Part shown: in pieces, positions 49,319 through 62,013 of the stretch
Position numbering within the stretch: the stretch's first letter is position 1
Layout: each line of letters begins with the position of its first letter
Origin: Circinella minor
Lineage: Eukaryota > Mucoromycota > Mucoromycetes > Mucorales > Lichtheimiaceae
NCBI GenBank assembly: GCA_016758965.1
Contig: JAEPRB010000076.1
Coordinates: forward strand, 62,001 to 126,000
Direction: 5' to 3'
Length of the DNA: 64,000 nucleotides
Made by a program: the position numbers and the translations under genes
Notes under the pieces: model-generated
The model's database searches: none
Seen by the model: the letters and a program-made list of their open reading frames with translations, nothing else
What the model was told of the DNA's origin: nothing

Positions 49319-51685
49319 GTTATGTTTTTTTTTTTGTTGGGGAGTAAAAAAAAAAAAAAAAAAAAGGCGGAGAGAAAAAGGACAAGGAACCGAGGAAAAA
49401 AGAAAAACAAAAAAAAAAAAATAATTTATATAAATATGATCGGATTCAAACGGAGTGATGAAAACCAATCGGATTTCTAAACCACTGTTTTTTTTTTCTT
49501 TTTTTTCTATAAAAAAAAAAAAATTTAGTTGACAGGTTTACCATGACTACTATACTTACATAGTTAACCACCCCTCCTCAAAAAGGTATTAAAATAGACA
49601 CTTCTTTAAGTTATCTTAATACAGAATAACTATATAATGTATAAACAAATGAGTCATTTACCGGAAATATTATACCAATCATTATTACTCATAAAATGAG
49701 TCATGAATTTGTATAACCATTATAAATTATACATTTTATGTATGCAAAGTAATCAATTAACTGGTCAGTGTAATAAAGTATAAGTTCTTTATCTGAGTGT
49801 TAAATGAGTCAGCCATGAGTCACTAGCTTACTTGCCGTATATAAAAGATAAGGTTTGTTCTCATCTTCAAAAATTGGGCGATCTTGTCTTATCTTTTTTC
49901 CTTTTCTCTCCCCCCCCTCACTTTCTTTTCTTTTCTCTTTTTCCTCTTAACTTTTATGTACTACAGTACAGTCGTAAAGCAAACATTGATAAGATACACC
50001 TTAATTCATTCCGGATATCGTTTTAGAATCATCACTTGTCGTAGTAACGATGATAGAAACAATAATGACAGAAAACCCCTTGTAAAAATACCTGTAGTAT
50101 TTTTTTAATTTGATAAACCGCCCAAAAAATTATTTTGTTGCTTTACTATGTTTTTCCAGGAGCAGATCAACTTTCGCTATTATAACGAGCACAATCAATT
50201 ATATATATATATATATAAAAGAGGTCAAAGATGCTATGAAAAAGTATTTTATAAATATGACAACGTTGAGTACGATAATATCAGAATCTATACTGTTCTT
50301 AATGATAGCCCAGCCATAATTGGCGTTTCCGATTGTTCCCGGTTACCCACATGCATGTATACTATACCATAACTTTTGAGAAAACTACTCATTTCCTAAA
50401 AGAAAGAACCTCAAAACCTACCCATAGAAAATTATCTAATTATTAAAAAAAAAAAAAAGGAGGGAATAACTCTTTAATGTGGTTATTGATAAAGGCTTGA
50501 ATAATTTATCTTTTCTACCTATCTATTCTGAACTTTTTTGGTTTTTTTTTTAGCAAGTATAAACAATTATAAAAAAGTCAAATGATTTATTCAAATTGGT
50601 CCGTGCCTCTTTCACCTAATTTTTTTAAGATAAAGTTGATACAAAATGTTACACACCCCCTTTCTGTTATTGATCTCATTCAAATATTTTTATTTTACAT
50701 GTATATAATATAAATCAGTTGTCTTCTTTTTTTCTACTAGAAGCTAACAATATATAAAAAAAAAAGGAAATAAACAAGCAAGATATATTTTTCTTTGAAT
50801 ATCTGATTGAACATTAGTAAAAGCAGTGTTCTTAAATAATATACAATGACATTTAAATATCATAATATATCTATATTACTCAAGCTTAAAGAAAAATTTG
50901 TCCTGCATGTATTATTCTTTCCCAGTTTCTCCCTTCTGTTGTGTGCCTTATTCAAATAGTTTAGCATCTACTACGTATTATATGATTCGACATGTTTCTT
51001 GTTATAATTTGACTTACCAGTTTGTTTCACCGTTTGCTGTGTGTCTCGAAACCGAAACATGTCTTGCAATCTGAGATTATTATGTATCTGTATTCATTGG
51101 TTTAATGAATAAAGAAAGTGTTTTACCAGTGAGGCTTGTTAAATAGAACTTGTTCGATAGTTTTACTTTGATTTTTTTTGTCAATCAAAATGCTCCTAAT
51201 TTATATAAGGAACACAATTATAACCGCCAGTTTCACCAGTTTAACCGAGAATTGTTTTTTTTTTAATTCAATTATCATATGGTATGTTCTTTTTTTTAGA
51301 TGTATTTAATGTCAAATATCTCAGGATAAAATTATGTACGTTAATAATAATAATAATAATAAAGTCTGACTAAGCACTTATTATTATAATGATTTATTAT
51401 TATACCCACGATTATTACTGGGTTGTCAATTAAATAAAATAATAGTATAAATGCTATACAACATGTTATAATTATTATTTATATTGTTTATTATATATGA
51501 ATTTTCTAGATATCTTGTGCTTAATGACAAGAATTTAAGTATACATTATGCACATGTACATTTGGTAACACATTTCCATATTAGAATAAATTTCTTATTG
51601 ATAAATTAAGCGAAATTTATATACCCATCCCAAACTTTTTTGATTACTTGAACCAACATTCTATTCATCCATGTCTATATGTAAT
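49319..51685. other. AT-rich intergenic region, no supported gene
   Basis: Upstream of asparagine synthetase and downstream of PPCDC. It has long T/A homopolymers near the ASNS start (a leader C/T-rich on the coding strand), TA runs near 50195-50216 and no coding-like frames. Confidence 0.55.
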
Positions 51686-52757
51686 TCAAATAAGATCGCC
51701 TTCATTTAATCTATCTTCTTTATTCTCTTGTTCATTTATAATTTTTTCGAGTTTGGAAACAATCGTTTTTGGTTCCTCCATTGCGCCAACACCTTGTAAA
51801 TAAGTCAATAAAATAAACGATAACCACTCTATTGAAAACTGACTAAATTCATCCCATATGTTTATAAATGTTTACCTGTATCACCACATGCTAGCTTTTT
51901 ACTAATAGGTTCTATTACTTGAAAACTTAACATTTCACGTAAAACTCCAAGATGTTTAGAAGTAAATGGATGCATCCACATATTAGTGTTCATTGCTGGA
52001 CATACTACAACCGGTTTGACTGGATCCCATGCACGTAATATACAAGTCTAATAACGTTATCAAGTAAATAATATAATCCCTTTCTTCTCAAAAAAATAAA
52101 AATAAAATAAAAGAAGTAAAAAAAAAAAACTAATTGAAAATATTACAAACCAACAAGTTATCACAAAGACCATTTGCAATCTTAGCAAGTGTATTTGCAT
52201 CCAATGGTGCAATTAACATAATATCTGCCCAGTTCCGTAACTATTATTTTTTTTTTCAAATACATATTTTTAGTTTCCATGACATTATCATATATATATA
52301 TATATATATATTGTGCTTAGTAATATTTACATCAATATGAAGAACTGGGTCAGTTTTCTTTTTCCACATCTAAGTTATTTTAAAACGAAAATAAGAATCG
52401 AAGAATAAAATTTATTATTGTTCCATATATACTATAATAAAACTTACAGCCCATTCTTGTTCATCTGTATAAATTTCAGCATTGACTTGTTCTTGTGTAA
52501 AAAAGTAATGAGCTGCTTTTGTGGGTACTACTCGTACATTGACATTGGGATTCTATTTCATGTTATTGATTAGAAATCAACAGTTTTTTTTTTCTTCTTT
52601 TTGGTGATGTATGTCATTGTTTTTTTATCCTTTCACTCATCCATTTGTACATGAAAATTATACCTACCAGTTTAAAAAGGTCAACAAGTTCAGGTATTTT
52701 TATACTTGCAACACTTCCAGTCGCACCAATCAGAATATTTGTCTTTTTGCTCGTCAT
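51686..52757 (-). CDS. PPCDC: Phosphopantothenoylcysteine decarboxylase (HFCD flavoprotein)
   Basis: Decarboxylates 4'-phosphopantothenoylcysteine to phosphopantetheine in coenzyme A synthesis, using FMN. Six exons join in frame: 52757-52668, 52552-52448, 52369-52331, 52240-52151, 52047-51876 and 51792-51686, giving 200 residues against 204 in human PPCDC. Visible signatures: the N-terminal flavin-binding start ILIGATGSVASIKIPELV, the catalytic histidine in TKAAHYFF near residue 45, ADIMLIAPLDANTLAKIANG, the substrate-contact motif PAMNTNMW near residue 125, and the flexible flap with the active-site cysteine in LACGDTG near residue 163. The upstream in-frame ATG adds a Phe-rich leader and is not preferred. 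The short length without acidic tails argues for PPCDC rather than the yeast Hal3/Vhs3 phosphatase inhibitors. Confidence 0.95.
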
Positions 52758-53269
52758 GAATAATGTGCGTTTTTGTAATGTTGTGAAAAAAAAAAACCAA
52801 AAAACCAAAAAAAAAAAAAACGTTTAATAAGCAAAATAATTATATTTTTCATGCTCTTTTCTATTTCTATATATGTATATGTGAATGAATGCCCGAAAGT
52901 GTACAAATAATTCATTAAAATATCCGTTCATGAAAGCAATTGAAGTTGATATTTAGTATAATCAAATTGGAACGTTTACATTGTTATTTTTTTTTTTTTT
53001 TTTTACACAATTCAAATGACAAGTTTTGAGGGGCGTGTAGCAAGTATACAACCATAAAAAAAAACAGAGGATATTTATATGTTACATGATGTTGTGAAAG
53101 CAATTGATGGACTGGTTCTTGAATAAATATATTAAATATTATTTTTGTCATTATATCCAATAACCTGGGTTTGATGTTGGACATAGTGTGAAGGATAAAG
53201 TTACTAAATAATAATTATCGAAACGCTCGACACAAGAAACCGAGGAAGATAAAGATACTGTTGAAATAT
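52758..53269. other. Intergenic region upstream of PPCDC
   Basis: AT-rich with T- and A-runs. Presumed PPCDC promoter; nothing else seen. Confidence 0.6.
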
Positions 53270-53331
53270 AAAGGGAATGACTACGTGCGCGCCAGTTTTG
53301 AATCGGCATCTTAGTAACATGGCGCGCCCTT
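53270..53331 (+). repeat. Left terminal inverted repeat of the 1.3-kb element
   Basis: Matches the reverse complement of 54518-54579 with about five mismatches over 62 bases. It contains GC-rich GCGCGCC blocks unlike the surrounding DNA. Confidence 0.85.
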
Positions 53332-53888
53332 TGTCTACCTGCTTCTTCTCTTATTCAAAATATTCAAAATCTCAACAATACTTATTAACAATATATTTAA
53401 CGTATTGTGTCAATTGAACATAGAGTTTCTTTCTATTTCTATCCATAAAATAGACTCAAAAATCACTGAAGCAAAAAAATTATAAAAGAATGCAATATAT
53501 TCTAACTATACAAAGGAGCGAATAACAATAAGGAGCGAATAAGTATGGCATAGTAGATTAAAAAGTGGTACTAAATGTGGACATATATCAGTAATACGTA
53601 ATATATTATGTTTGTGTCATAAATAAATGAAATTCCAAGAAAAGGACATTTGAACTATAATATAGAATGGGTAGGGTTATACGAGCAGCGTAAGATAGAG
53701 GAATAATTTGTATAATACTTACAGATTACTAAGTAAGAAAGTATCATATAAATAGGGAAGAAGAAAGAAATTAAGCCATACGTAGTATAATGAAAAAAAA
53801 GATGACATAAATATAATAGTACAAAACGATAAAAAAAAATCAAATTAACATATTAAATATGAATAAAAATAACTTCTAGAAATCTCTT

Positions 53889-54149
53889 TCAAAAGTCGTA
53901 ATCTTCGTCGTCTTGTAGCTCACGGTAGACTCCAGAGCCAAGTTTTTGATTCTTAAACAAGACTTCTATTGCATCCTCATATGAAATATTGTTGCAATCG
54001 TGTTGAATGCGTCAAGCACACGCCTCAAAGCACAAAAAACACTTTCTATGAAAGATAGTGACATAGTCTTCAAATGCGATTCTCTTTGTTAGAATGAACT
54101 TATGTTGGAAAATCCTACTGGTCCATGGAAGATCCCCCGTAATAGCAAC
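53889..54149 (-). pseudogene. Broken coding fragment inside the TIR element
   Basis: A continuous frame of 87 codons with one internal TGA. It reads as protein-like sequence: TGDLPWTSRIFQHKF, IAFEDYVTIFHRKCFLCFEA before the stop and HDCNNISYEDAIEVLF, KNQKLGSGVYRELQ and an acidic DDEDYDF end after it. Cys/His spacing around the stop (HRKCFLCFEAC...HDC) could belong to a zinc-binding fold. It is either the C-terminal remnant of the element's own transposase or a captured host gene segment. I do not recognise the family. Confidence 0.5.
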
Positions 54150-54517
54150 CTTATATTAATATATATAACACCTACGTATTATTAGAAGTATATGTACAAT
54201 ATTTCCATTACATAATTATTTCAAAATAATGTCATTACTGAAGCCCCCCAAAAATAAAAATAAAAATCGGATATGATTTTTTCACTTTAGGAACTAATTC
54301 TTAATTTAATTTGACCCATTGGATATATATATATATATATATATTTTAATAGATTTTTCAAATCGGTTGAAATTTTTATTATCATAAAATATTCAAAGAA
54401 GTATTATGATTCAACTAGACTTTCATATTTTTATTCATAATTCTTTTATTTAAAGTAGAGGAAAACCCAGTTGAATATAGCAAACTTGAACAAGAGCAAG
54501 CATAAATAAAACAGATG

Positions 54518-54579
54518 AAGGGCACGCCATGTTACTAAGATGCCCGTTCAAAACTGGCGCGCCCCTAGTCATTCCCTTT
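54518..54579 (-). repeat. Right terminal inverted repeat of the 1.3-kb element
   Basis: Inverted partner of 53270-53331, including GGCACGCCATGTTACTAAGA and CTGGCGCGCCCCTAGTCATT. Confidence 0.85.
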
Positions 54580-57096
54580 TATAATTCATTCTTCAAAAAG
54601 AGTTAGAGTACATTAATCAGATATGAATTCTTTTACAGACACTCTTTGGGTATAAAAACACTAGATACATATATAATTTCTATATTTAAAACCAGAACTA
54701 TTATTGTACAGGATGTTCTTTTTTAATCACTTTGGTGTGGATTTCATTATTCTTGGCAAGAGGTATGGGAAGAATTATGCATAAAGCACTTGAGATGTTC
54801 AATTTTTATTGGCCAACGCCTTGTTGCCAGTCACTTGGGTTTCTCCATTTGCACAACTTCATTTTGCTCCACTCTTTACTGTCGACAAAGCTTAACATTC
54901 CTTATTGTGTTATGTTTATCTATCTTGTTTTAATCCCGTAAGTATACTATTATTTATGATGGGTAAGAGATATATTGACTAATTGACTTATTTTCTATGT
55001 TTAATAGTGGTTGGTCCCGTACAAGCAACGGATCGGCATAATCTGCAATAGTAACTGTTCCAACGCGGCTGCGATTGGTGTTTGGCTTTTTTTTTCTTTA
55101 TGAAAAGAAAATGTTAAACAAAGAAGAAGATTTCTTTGAATTCCTGGTGGGGTGGTTCCTAATAAACAACTCTTCTTGACACTGCAGAGTCATGGAAATG
55201 AGTTGGTTTGATTGCTGATTCATTTTGGTGATCTACTGTTCTTGTCGCGTTTTATGTCACGTTGTCTTGGTACTTCTTTCTTGGTCTGGTATTTCTAATG
55301 GATAATCCTTTCTTCTTCATATTCAAGATGGATAGTTCGATTACATGTTCTCTTGTGTAATTACGATTATGATTATTTTTATCAAGATTATTTTCATCCA
55401 TGGTATTTTTGAAAACTGGTGTTTACGTTTTAAAGATGAAGAAACAACTATAAGTTATGGGTGAACGAACGTAATAATTTACTTGAAGAATTGTTTTTAA
55501 TGTCGCTTAAAAAATCGTATTTTAGCATTTGAAGAAATCCCCTGAAAAGTAAAATAAAATAGCGCTTGTCATTATGTTTTTCTACCACACGTGTTCATTG
55601 TCTTTTTGTAACTTTTCTTTTTGTCTTTTGGGGGTTGTCAGTTTCTATAAATGTATGTGATTTCACATTATTATTTATATAAACAGCTGGTGTTATTGTA
55701 TATATTTAATTTTAAAAAAGTGTCTTTCTTTATTGGAAGCATGACTATATAAGAGATAATTTTTTCAACATCCAAAAACCTTATATGAATAGTAACATAA
55801 GTTATCTTAACTATATGTAAGAGTATATAGATGCCACGACATGTATATAATTATGATGGCTTTGTTTGAATTAATATGTATTGGAATATCTAACTCTCCG
55901 AAGGAAAATAATCTAAATATCAAAAACAATAGTTTAATTCATTGCTGATACAATATATAAGAAGTAAGGTTATAGATCCCTAAAAAATGATAATCTTACA
56001 ACTACACTCATATAATTTAGGATCTGAATTTTTTCTTTGATTACAACCTTCAGGTTTAATACGTAGAAATCGTTTTTAGTATGTCTTTTTCTTCACTTTT
56101 GAAACCTTCGACATTATGTCGCTGAATATCAAATGATCCATTACAACTCCACATAATGTAATAGATAAATAAATCAGTCATATTTTCAATTACAAACAAA
56201 ATAAACTAAATAACTTATTGTATTAGTCTTACATTTTGCTCAATTATTCAAGAATACTTAATATTTATAGGCAGCCCCTCTTCTTTTCTTAGTAATATTC
56301 AGTTTGTTGAATTTGAACAACTTCCAAGATACCTCTTTATGTATATAAACAATCAAAATATATCTTTGACTCTTCGTCTTGATAATATTTTCTATCATTA
56401 TCTTCAACCTCTGGCTTCAAAACTGTTGAATGCTTCAGCTATACCCCCCTCAAATATTATATTTTTATAGTTGTGTTGAGAGAAAAAGTGACAATTGAAT
56501 GGGTCATTTTTATATAAACTTGTTCATAAAGTTGACGACTAACTCGTGATATGGCAAGTTTGTAAAAAAAAAAAAATAGTTAGAATGGAAAGTGTTGTGT
56601 TACCCATTAAAAAACCTATTCCCTTTAAATTTCATTACTATGAAATCTAAAAAAAACAATCACTGTTACCTTTAATTATTTTATACATGATTGTTGTTAT
56701 AAATGATATACGTACTACAAAATTAAGCTCTTTCATGTCCTTATCACCAAGTGATTACATGTATATTGGTTTTAATTTTGATCCATAGGCAAAAGACAAT
56801 AATTCTGTCAAACATTTGCTGTACTATAGATATATAGTAAAAGCAATCGGTGTTGTGTGGATCTCAGGAAGAGGGTAGAAAGTAAGAATGTCAAAGCATA
56901 CATTGAATTCAAAAAAAATGTCATACGCATTTAAATAGCACCACCATTTTACGAATGGTTCTACGTTTTCTACCGCTGCTCATTTCACATCACTGTCATA
57001 GTATAAGGTCTAAAGAAAAAAACTACCACCCATGAACACTTGTCTCTTTCTCTGAACTACATTCAAAGGATTCTACCAAATGAGGTCCTTGATGTA
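54580..57096. other. AT-rich intergenic region, no supported gene
   Basis: A less AT-rich patch at about 54715-55280 contains short open pieces, with no convincing frame or splice pattern; it may be an old relic. The remainder is AT-rich with TA runs. Confidence 0.5.
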
Positions 57097-57874
57097 CAGT
57101 GAGTATTCGCTAAGCCGGTACTCAATATATGTGAGGATTTGTACCGGTTTAGCGAATTACCGGTTTAGCGAATTGAAACGCGGCTGGTACTAATATGTAG
57201 AATATACTGGAAAAATAACTATAATTAAATTAAAATGTACAGATAAGATGAAAAAAATGATAGTTCATATAATCTAGCTTTGCTACTATAAGTTAAAAAT
57301 CTTTTAGTAATAAAAATGACAATAGTGTACTCATCAAATAGTGATAATGAACCAGAGATTGGATTTACCACAAAGTGTGTTTAATATCATGGACCATGGT
57401 TAGCAGTTGAATAAACAAGTAAAAATGAATTGTATCAACAACATAATTACATATTCAATGGTAATGAACAAGTACGTGACAAAGTTGAAAAGAAGTATGT
57501 ACGTATATAGATGAGGAGAAAGAAAAAAGCATCTGTGTGAAGTTTGCGAAAAAGAGACACTGTTATCAACAAGATGCTGAGAATCTTTTTTTTTTGACGA
57601 CAAGAATGATTTGTGTATTTTAATTGCTACGAAAACAAAGTAGCCAACTGAAGAAAAAAAAGGGAAGAGCTGAGATGACGCTAAAAAAAGCTGCATTACT
57701 AATTTTACAATAAAAAGACTAGTATTATATTATATATAAATTAAAATAATACTATTATAAACCCGGTAAATATTTGGGAAAGCTCACCGGATACTGGTTT
57801 AAAGAATCACCGGTATTTTACTAAGTATATAAAAAATATTTGAGAGATACTACCGGTTTAGTGAATACTCACTG
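57097..57874. mobile_element. 778-bp pogo-like non-autonomous transposon
   Basis: The left end begins CAGTGAGTATTCGCTAAGCC and the right end, on the other strand, begins CAGTGAGTATTCACTAAACC, each directly flanked by TA. CAGT-starting ends with a TA target duplication are the hallmark of the pogo branch of Tc1/mariner. Extra subterminal copies of the ACCGGTTTAGCGAAT-type motif occur at both ends (about 57139-57190 and 57770-57830), possible transposase binding sites. The interior has no intact transposase frame. Confidence 0.85.
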
Positions 57875-57915
57875 TATTTTTTATTATAACTACTTTAATC
57901 AAATAGCACGTTACC

Positions 57916-57920
<5 letters not shown>

Positions 57921-57948
<28 letters not shown>
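57921..57948. repeat. (GA)n microsatellite
   Basis: Fourteen GA units next to the right end of the pogo-like element. Confidence 0.9.
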
Positions 57949-57951
<3 letters not shown>

Positions 57952-58333
57952 TTAATAAAACACATTTACAAAAAGAAAAAAAAAAGTGAAAAAGCTTCAA
58001 ATATTTATGCATAAATAAATCACTGTGTAAGAATAAAACATGGAATTTTTTCTATAACTACGCATTCATTGTTTGTCCACTTTTACTATGGCAACAAAAA
58101 TACACACTTCATTGCCGCAAAAAAAAAAAAAATATGGGCATTACGTAACAACAAATAAAAAAAAAGGTCTGAATTGTTGGAACTTGTTATTATTTTATCA
58201 CTACTACGTATTATAATAGTAATAATTTTTTTTATCATTTTCATATGTTCTGTGAGGAGAAAAGAAGACCTTGCGACTTTTTTTTTTTTTTTTTTTTATA
58301 AAAAAAGAGGGCATGTAAAAGAAAAAAAGATCA

Positions 58334-58654
58334 ATGCTAGGTAACAAAAGTTTGCATAAGCGGAAGTGGGCTACTGCTGACTGGCGCTTAACTCCAGAGA
58401 TCCTTGCCATTGTGGTAATATCGGTTGGCAACAGTTTGCGAAAGAGGAAGTGGACTAATCCCAGCCATGGCCTAACCGGTTTTGCTGAATATTCTTATCT
58501 TCCTGGACCATTGCCGTTAAAGAAAAAAAAATTATCAGCAGTAAAAAATAACCCCTTTTATAACTTTTTCTTTCGTGATCGTTTTGATTTAAATTTTTTT
58601 TTCATTGGCTTACATCAATTAAAGCACAGCGTAGATGAAATTGTTACTAAGTAA
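58334..58654 (+). CDS. Doubtful 106-codon open frame, unknown product
   Basis: Starts MLGNKSLHKRKWATADW and contains a second copy-like segment NSLRKRKWTNPSHGL. The underlying DNA holds a short imperfect direct repeat about 80-90 bases apart. The second half is Phe/Lys-rich and driven by composition. It could be a relic of a repeat-containing gene; the minus strand of the same stretch also reads as protein-like (ISPLPLSQTVANRYYHNG). No family recognised. Confidence 0.15.
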   Translation: MLGNKSLHKRKWATADWRLTPEILAIVVISVGNSLRKRKWTNPSHGLTGFAEYSYLPGPLPLKKKKLSAVKNNPFYNFFFRDRFDLNFFFIGLHQLKHSVDEIVTK

Positions 58655-59469
58655 AGTATAAGCTTGTGTTAATAAAATTTGAAGAGAATAATGATTATGA
58701 AGTAGTAAACAATTAGAAGTACATTTGTCATGATGATCCAAACATTCTGTTTACTCCTACTATCACTGCAAACTTCGAGAAAGCACAGACCCACTTAACC
58801 CCTCACCAGGGAATCTTTCTTCCATTATTAACTGATCTGAAAGTTCGTTTTTTTTTTTTTTTTTTTTTTTTTTTTGTAAATTAAATAGCTGCCGTTTACA
58901 GTATTATAAGATTAGTCGTAGAAACAACATATTGGCAACTGCGTTTTTCAAAAATGTACGTTACAGAACAATTAGCTCGTATGTAAATATTGAATACACG
59001 ATAATGATATCAATGATACTTATTTTAATAGAAGTTATAATAAGAATAATAACATTACCCTGATAGTTCTGTTTAGCAACAACACAACTCCCCCCTTTCA
59101 TAAAATTACATTCTATTATCTAGCCATATACAATCTTCTAATGAGAATTACAACATATCAGTGGTATTTATTATTCTACATTATAAGGAATATCCCATTA
59201 CAATTTTTTTTAACTCTATTTGCGACTCTTTAGAAATAATGGTGTCAAATAATTTAATCATATACCATTCGTAATGAAAGCACAAATCTCATGATAATCT
59301 TTAATAATCCATTTATTGTTAGTTAGTTAGTTAGAAAGAGAGTTGGATGAAAAAAAGTACAGGAAGAAGGGTGGAGAAAAGTAGAATAGAGTTTGGAAGC
59401 AAAGCGTTATTTTTCTTTCAACTAGTTGATAATGTAGTTTCTGTAGTTGATTGTGATTGCAGATATAAT

Positions 59470-62013
59470 TCAATTATCTGAAGATTTGTTTACTTGTAAC
59501 GTTTTGGCATATTTTATACCACAAGCATTACACAATTCTTTGGGTCCATTAGGTCCCTTTCGCCATTCTGGTGAATCAGTACAATGACATTGAGCACATA
59601 TAATCTTGGGTTTATTCTTGTTATTAGAAGATATATTACTTTTCTTCTTTTTGCGTTTAATAAAAAAAAAAACCGTCATCAATATCTTGGTGAATACAGT
59701 ATAGATACTTTTTTTTTTCTTTTTTGCAGTTCCTATGATGTATATTGTATTTTACCTTCTTTTCATTGGAAAGTTTTTCAATCTGGCTGCGTAACTTGAC
59801 ATTTGCTTGTTGTAACTGATGTAATTCATATTGCCAACTGGTGCCACGAACAGTTTCAAGTTCAGGAAATAAATTTTCATTCATATTCCTAAAAGGTTCG
59901 ACATGGATAGCGCTATCACTGTTGGTACCTTTTGATTCGTCAATTTCTTGTAATCGAGTTTGTGCCAAGATAAATGTAGGTCTACCAACACCATGAGGTG
60001 CATCACCAGGATAAAATGTAGATACCACAGGAATATAGTGTCCCTTTTGATTACGCATTGTATGTTTTATATTGATAATATTACCCTTGGAAGTTGAAGT
60101 TAATGCGTGAGTGATGGCGGGGACATTATTATCACCCACATAACGATAAATGCTAGAACCTTGAAGAGCATCTTGTGCATGACCAATCACATCCAAGGAA
60201 GGAGGAGTAACACGCATATAAAGACCTTCAAGTGATAATTTGGCCCAGAATTCAGTAGCCAATGGATCAATCGAACGATAAACTGTTTCATTTTCATTAC
60301 TATTGCTATCCATTTTTTTATATGAAACAACAGATTGATTGGCATGAATAACTTCCTTGAGAGGTAATCTATAAACTGGGCGTTCACGACCCGATAAAAT
60401 CAAGCATTTTCTTCCTTTGCTTTGATCAACATGTAATTTGCCTTGACATTCAATCCACATATAACCAGAATACTTGCGACGAATACGGAATAAGAAACTG
60501 ATAATACCATCTGGATCATTAGCAGAATTCTTAATATCGCGCATCACTGGAACAATATCGGATGGATGACAAATGGAACTAAGAGAATGTCCGACAAGTT
60601 CTTCTGGATCATATTCCAAAATAGTTGAAGAAGATCGTGAGCAATATAAAAAGAAGCCTTTCAGTGATAAGACATGAATAAAGTCAATTGATTGATCAAT
60701 CAAAAGTTTATTCCATTCTTGTTGTAGTTGCTGTTCATTATGGCCATCACAATTGACCAAGCGTAGAATTTCAGATCGGACAAGACTCGATAATGACGTT
60801 GTTGAGGGTAAAGCACCCGAAGGAATTTCACGAAAGTATTCGTCAACAGGATCAACAGCAGTACCTAGTTATTGTTCACTTATTAGTACATATGCATTTT
60901 TATACATACCATTATTTTTTTTAATACTTTACCACTTCCTGGGATATAAGGAGGAATGTTTATTTGCTGATAATTTATACAATATGTACCATCTATATAA
61001 CAACAACCAATTTTAAGTTAATTAACTTGACAAATTTTTAAAACTGTCATCTAAATATAGCATATGTGGGAAAAAAAAACCAACAACAATAAGGTTGATA
61101 TTTACTTTTCATCTTTTCCAGAATTGCGTTTGGTTGTTCCACAAGATCCACTTGTAATCCCACCAAAAATGTCGTTTGATGTGTTTCATCGGGAACTGGA
61201 ATCACAGTAACCAAATTGACAAATGCCTAGAGCAAAAAAAAAAAAAGTGTTATAGATTAAATAATAATAAGAATATACGTAATTGATATTTTATTTATTA
61301 ATAGAATGAATCGTCTATTATTATTATTATAATTATTACCTGCCCTCCCTTACGATAATTGATAATACTAGCTTGATGTTCTTTACCTTGTTCCAAATAA
61401 GACTTCAAATGATAAACAGCTGTATTATCAGTATGTTGTCGACGTGCACCCATTGTTACTTGACCATCAGGTGCTTGTAAAAATCGACAATTACGACCAA
61501 TAATTTCACTACCTTTATAACCTGTCAAAGTTTCAAAATTTGGAGAACAATAAACAATGGGACAATCATATTGTCTCATATCAGTGACTAAAAAAGAACA
61601 TGACATATCAATAGGTCCAATATTAATTTCTGGATTGGGTCTAATCATACGTCATAGTAAATTAAAATCAGTAGATGTTCTATTGTTTACTTTTATGTAT
61701 ACCTTATTTTATAAAAATAATGAAGGAGTTACCTGTTTAATATACGAGCCAAAAGACTAATCATGTCAAAACCGGAATTTGAATAAAGACCAACAAATGA
61801 GACTGCTTCACTACTTGTTGGAAGTGAAGGACCCTGTGGAGCAGTAGAAGTATTTATTGATACCAAGGGATTTTGTTGTTGTTGTTGTTCAGGATGACGA
61901 AAAACATTTAAAGGATCATTATTATTATTATTATCATCTGAAAGTGTAGCTGTAGTCAAACCTCCAGTTTGTTGAAGTAACTCTTCAATATTGGGTTGTT
62001 GTCGGAATTCCAT
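59470..62013 (-). CDS. wc-1: White-collar-1 type blue-light photoreceptor / GATA transcription factor
   Basis: Blue-light receptor and transcriptional activator. Six exons join in frame: 62013-61733, 61640-61340, 61226-61106, 60992-60933, 60864-59756 and 59646-59470, giving 682 residues. A Gln/Asn-rich N-terminus is followed by the LOV domain with FETLTGYKGSEIIGRNCRFLQ near residue 130-148; Cys of NCRFLQ is the flavin-adduct residue. Two further PAS domains lie in the large fifth exon (HVLSLKGFFLYCSRSS...; AKLSLEGLYMRVTPPS...). The last exon encodes a GATA-type zinc finger, CAQCHCTDSPEWRKGPNGPK then LCNACGIKYAK. The acceptor of the last exon is chosen after the T-run (AAG/AAG); an alternative in-frame acceptor 31 bases upstream is less likely on position. 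Mucorales carry several wc-1 paralogues (wcoA/mcwc-1/madA); which one this is cannot be told. Confidence 0.95.

Larger units (their letters stand above)
53270..54579. mobile_element. 1.3-kb TIR DNA element carrying a degraded coding fragment
   Basis: The ends form long terminal inverted repeats of about 62 bases (53270-53331 and 54518-54579) with roughly five mismatches, starting AAAGGGAATGACTA and including GCGCGCCAGTTTTGAA and TCTTAGTAACATGGCG. The outer flanks both read TAT, a possible 3-bp target duplication. Inside is a minus-strand open reading frame interrupted by one stop (53889-54149, listed separately) and otherwise AT-rich filler with a TA run. TIR length and element size fit a non-autonomous class II transposon; the superfamily is not determined. 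Confidence 0.8.
57875..59469. other. Intergenic region downstream of white-collar-1
   Basis: Contains the (GA)n tract at 57921-57948, long T-runs (about 58278-58297 and 58848-58875) and a doubtful open frame at 58334-58654. No other gene-like feature. Confidence 0.5.

Noticed and set aside
54732..54941. 69-codon plus-strand frame followed by a GTAAG donor-like site
   Set aside because: No downstream exon in phase gives a plausible protein; it may be a relic but cannot be supported as a gene.
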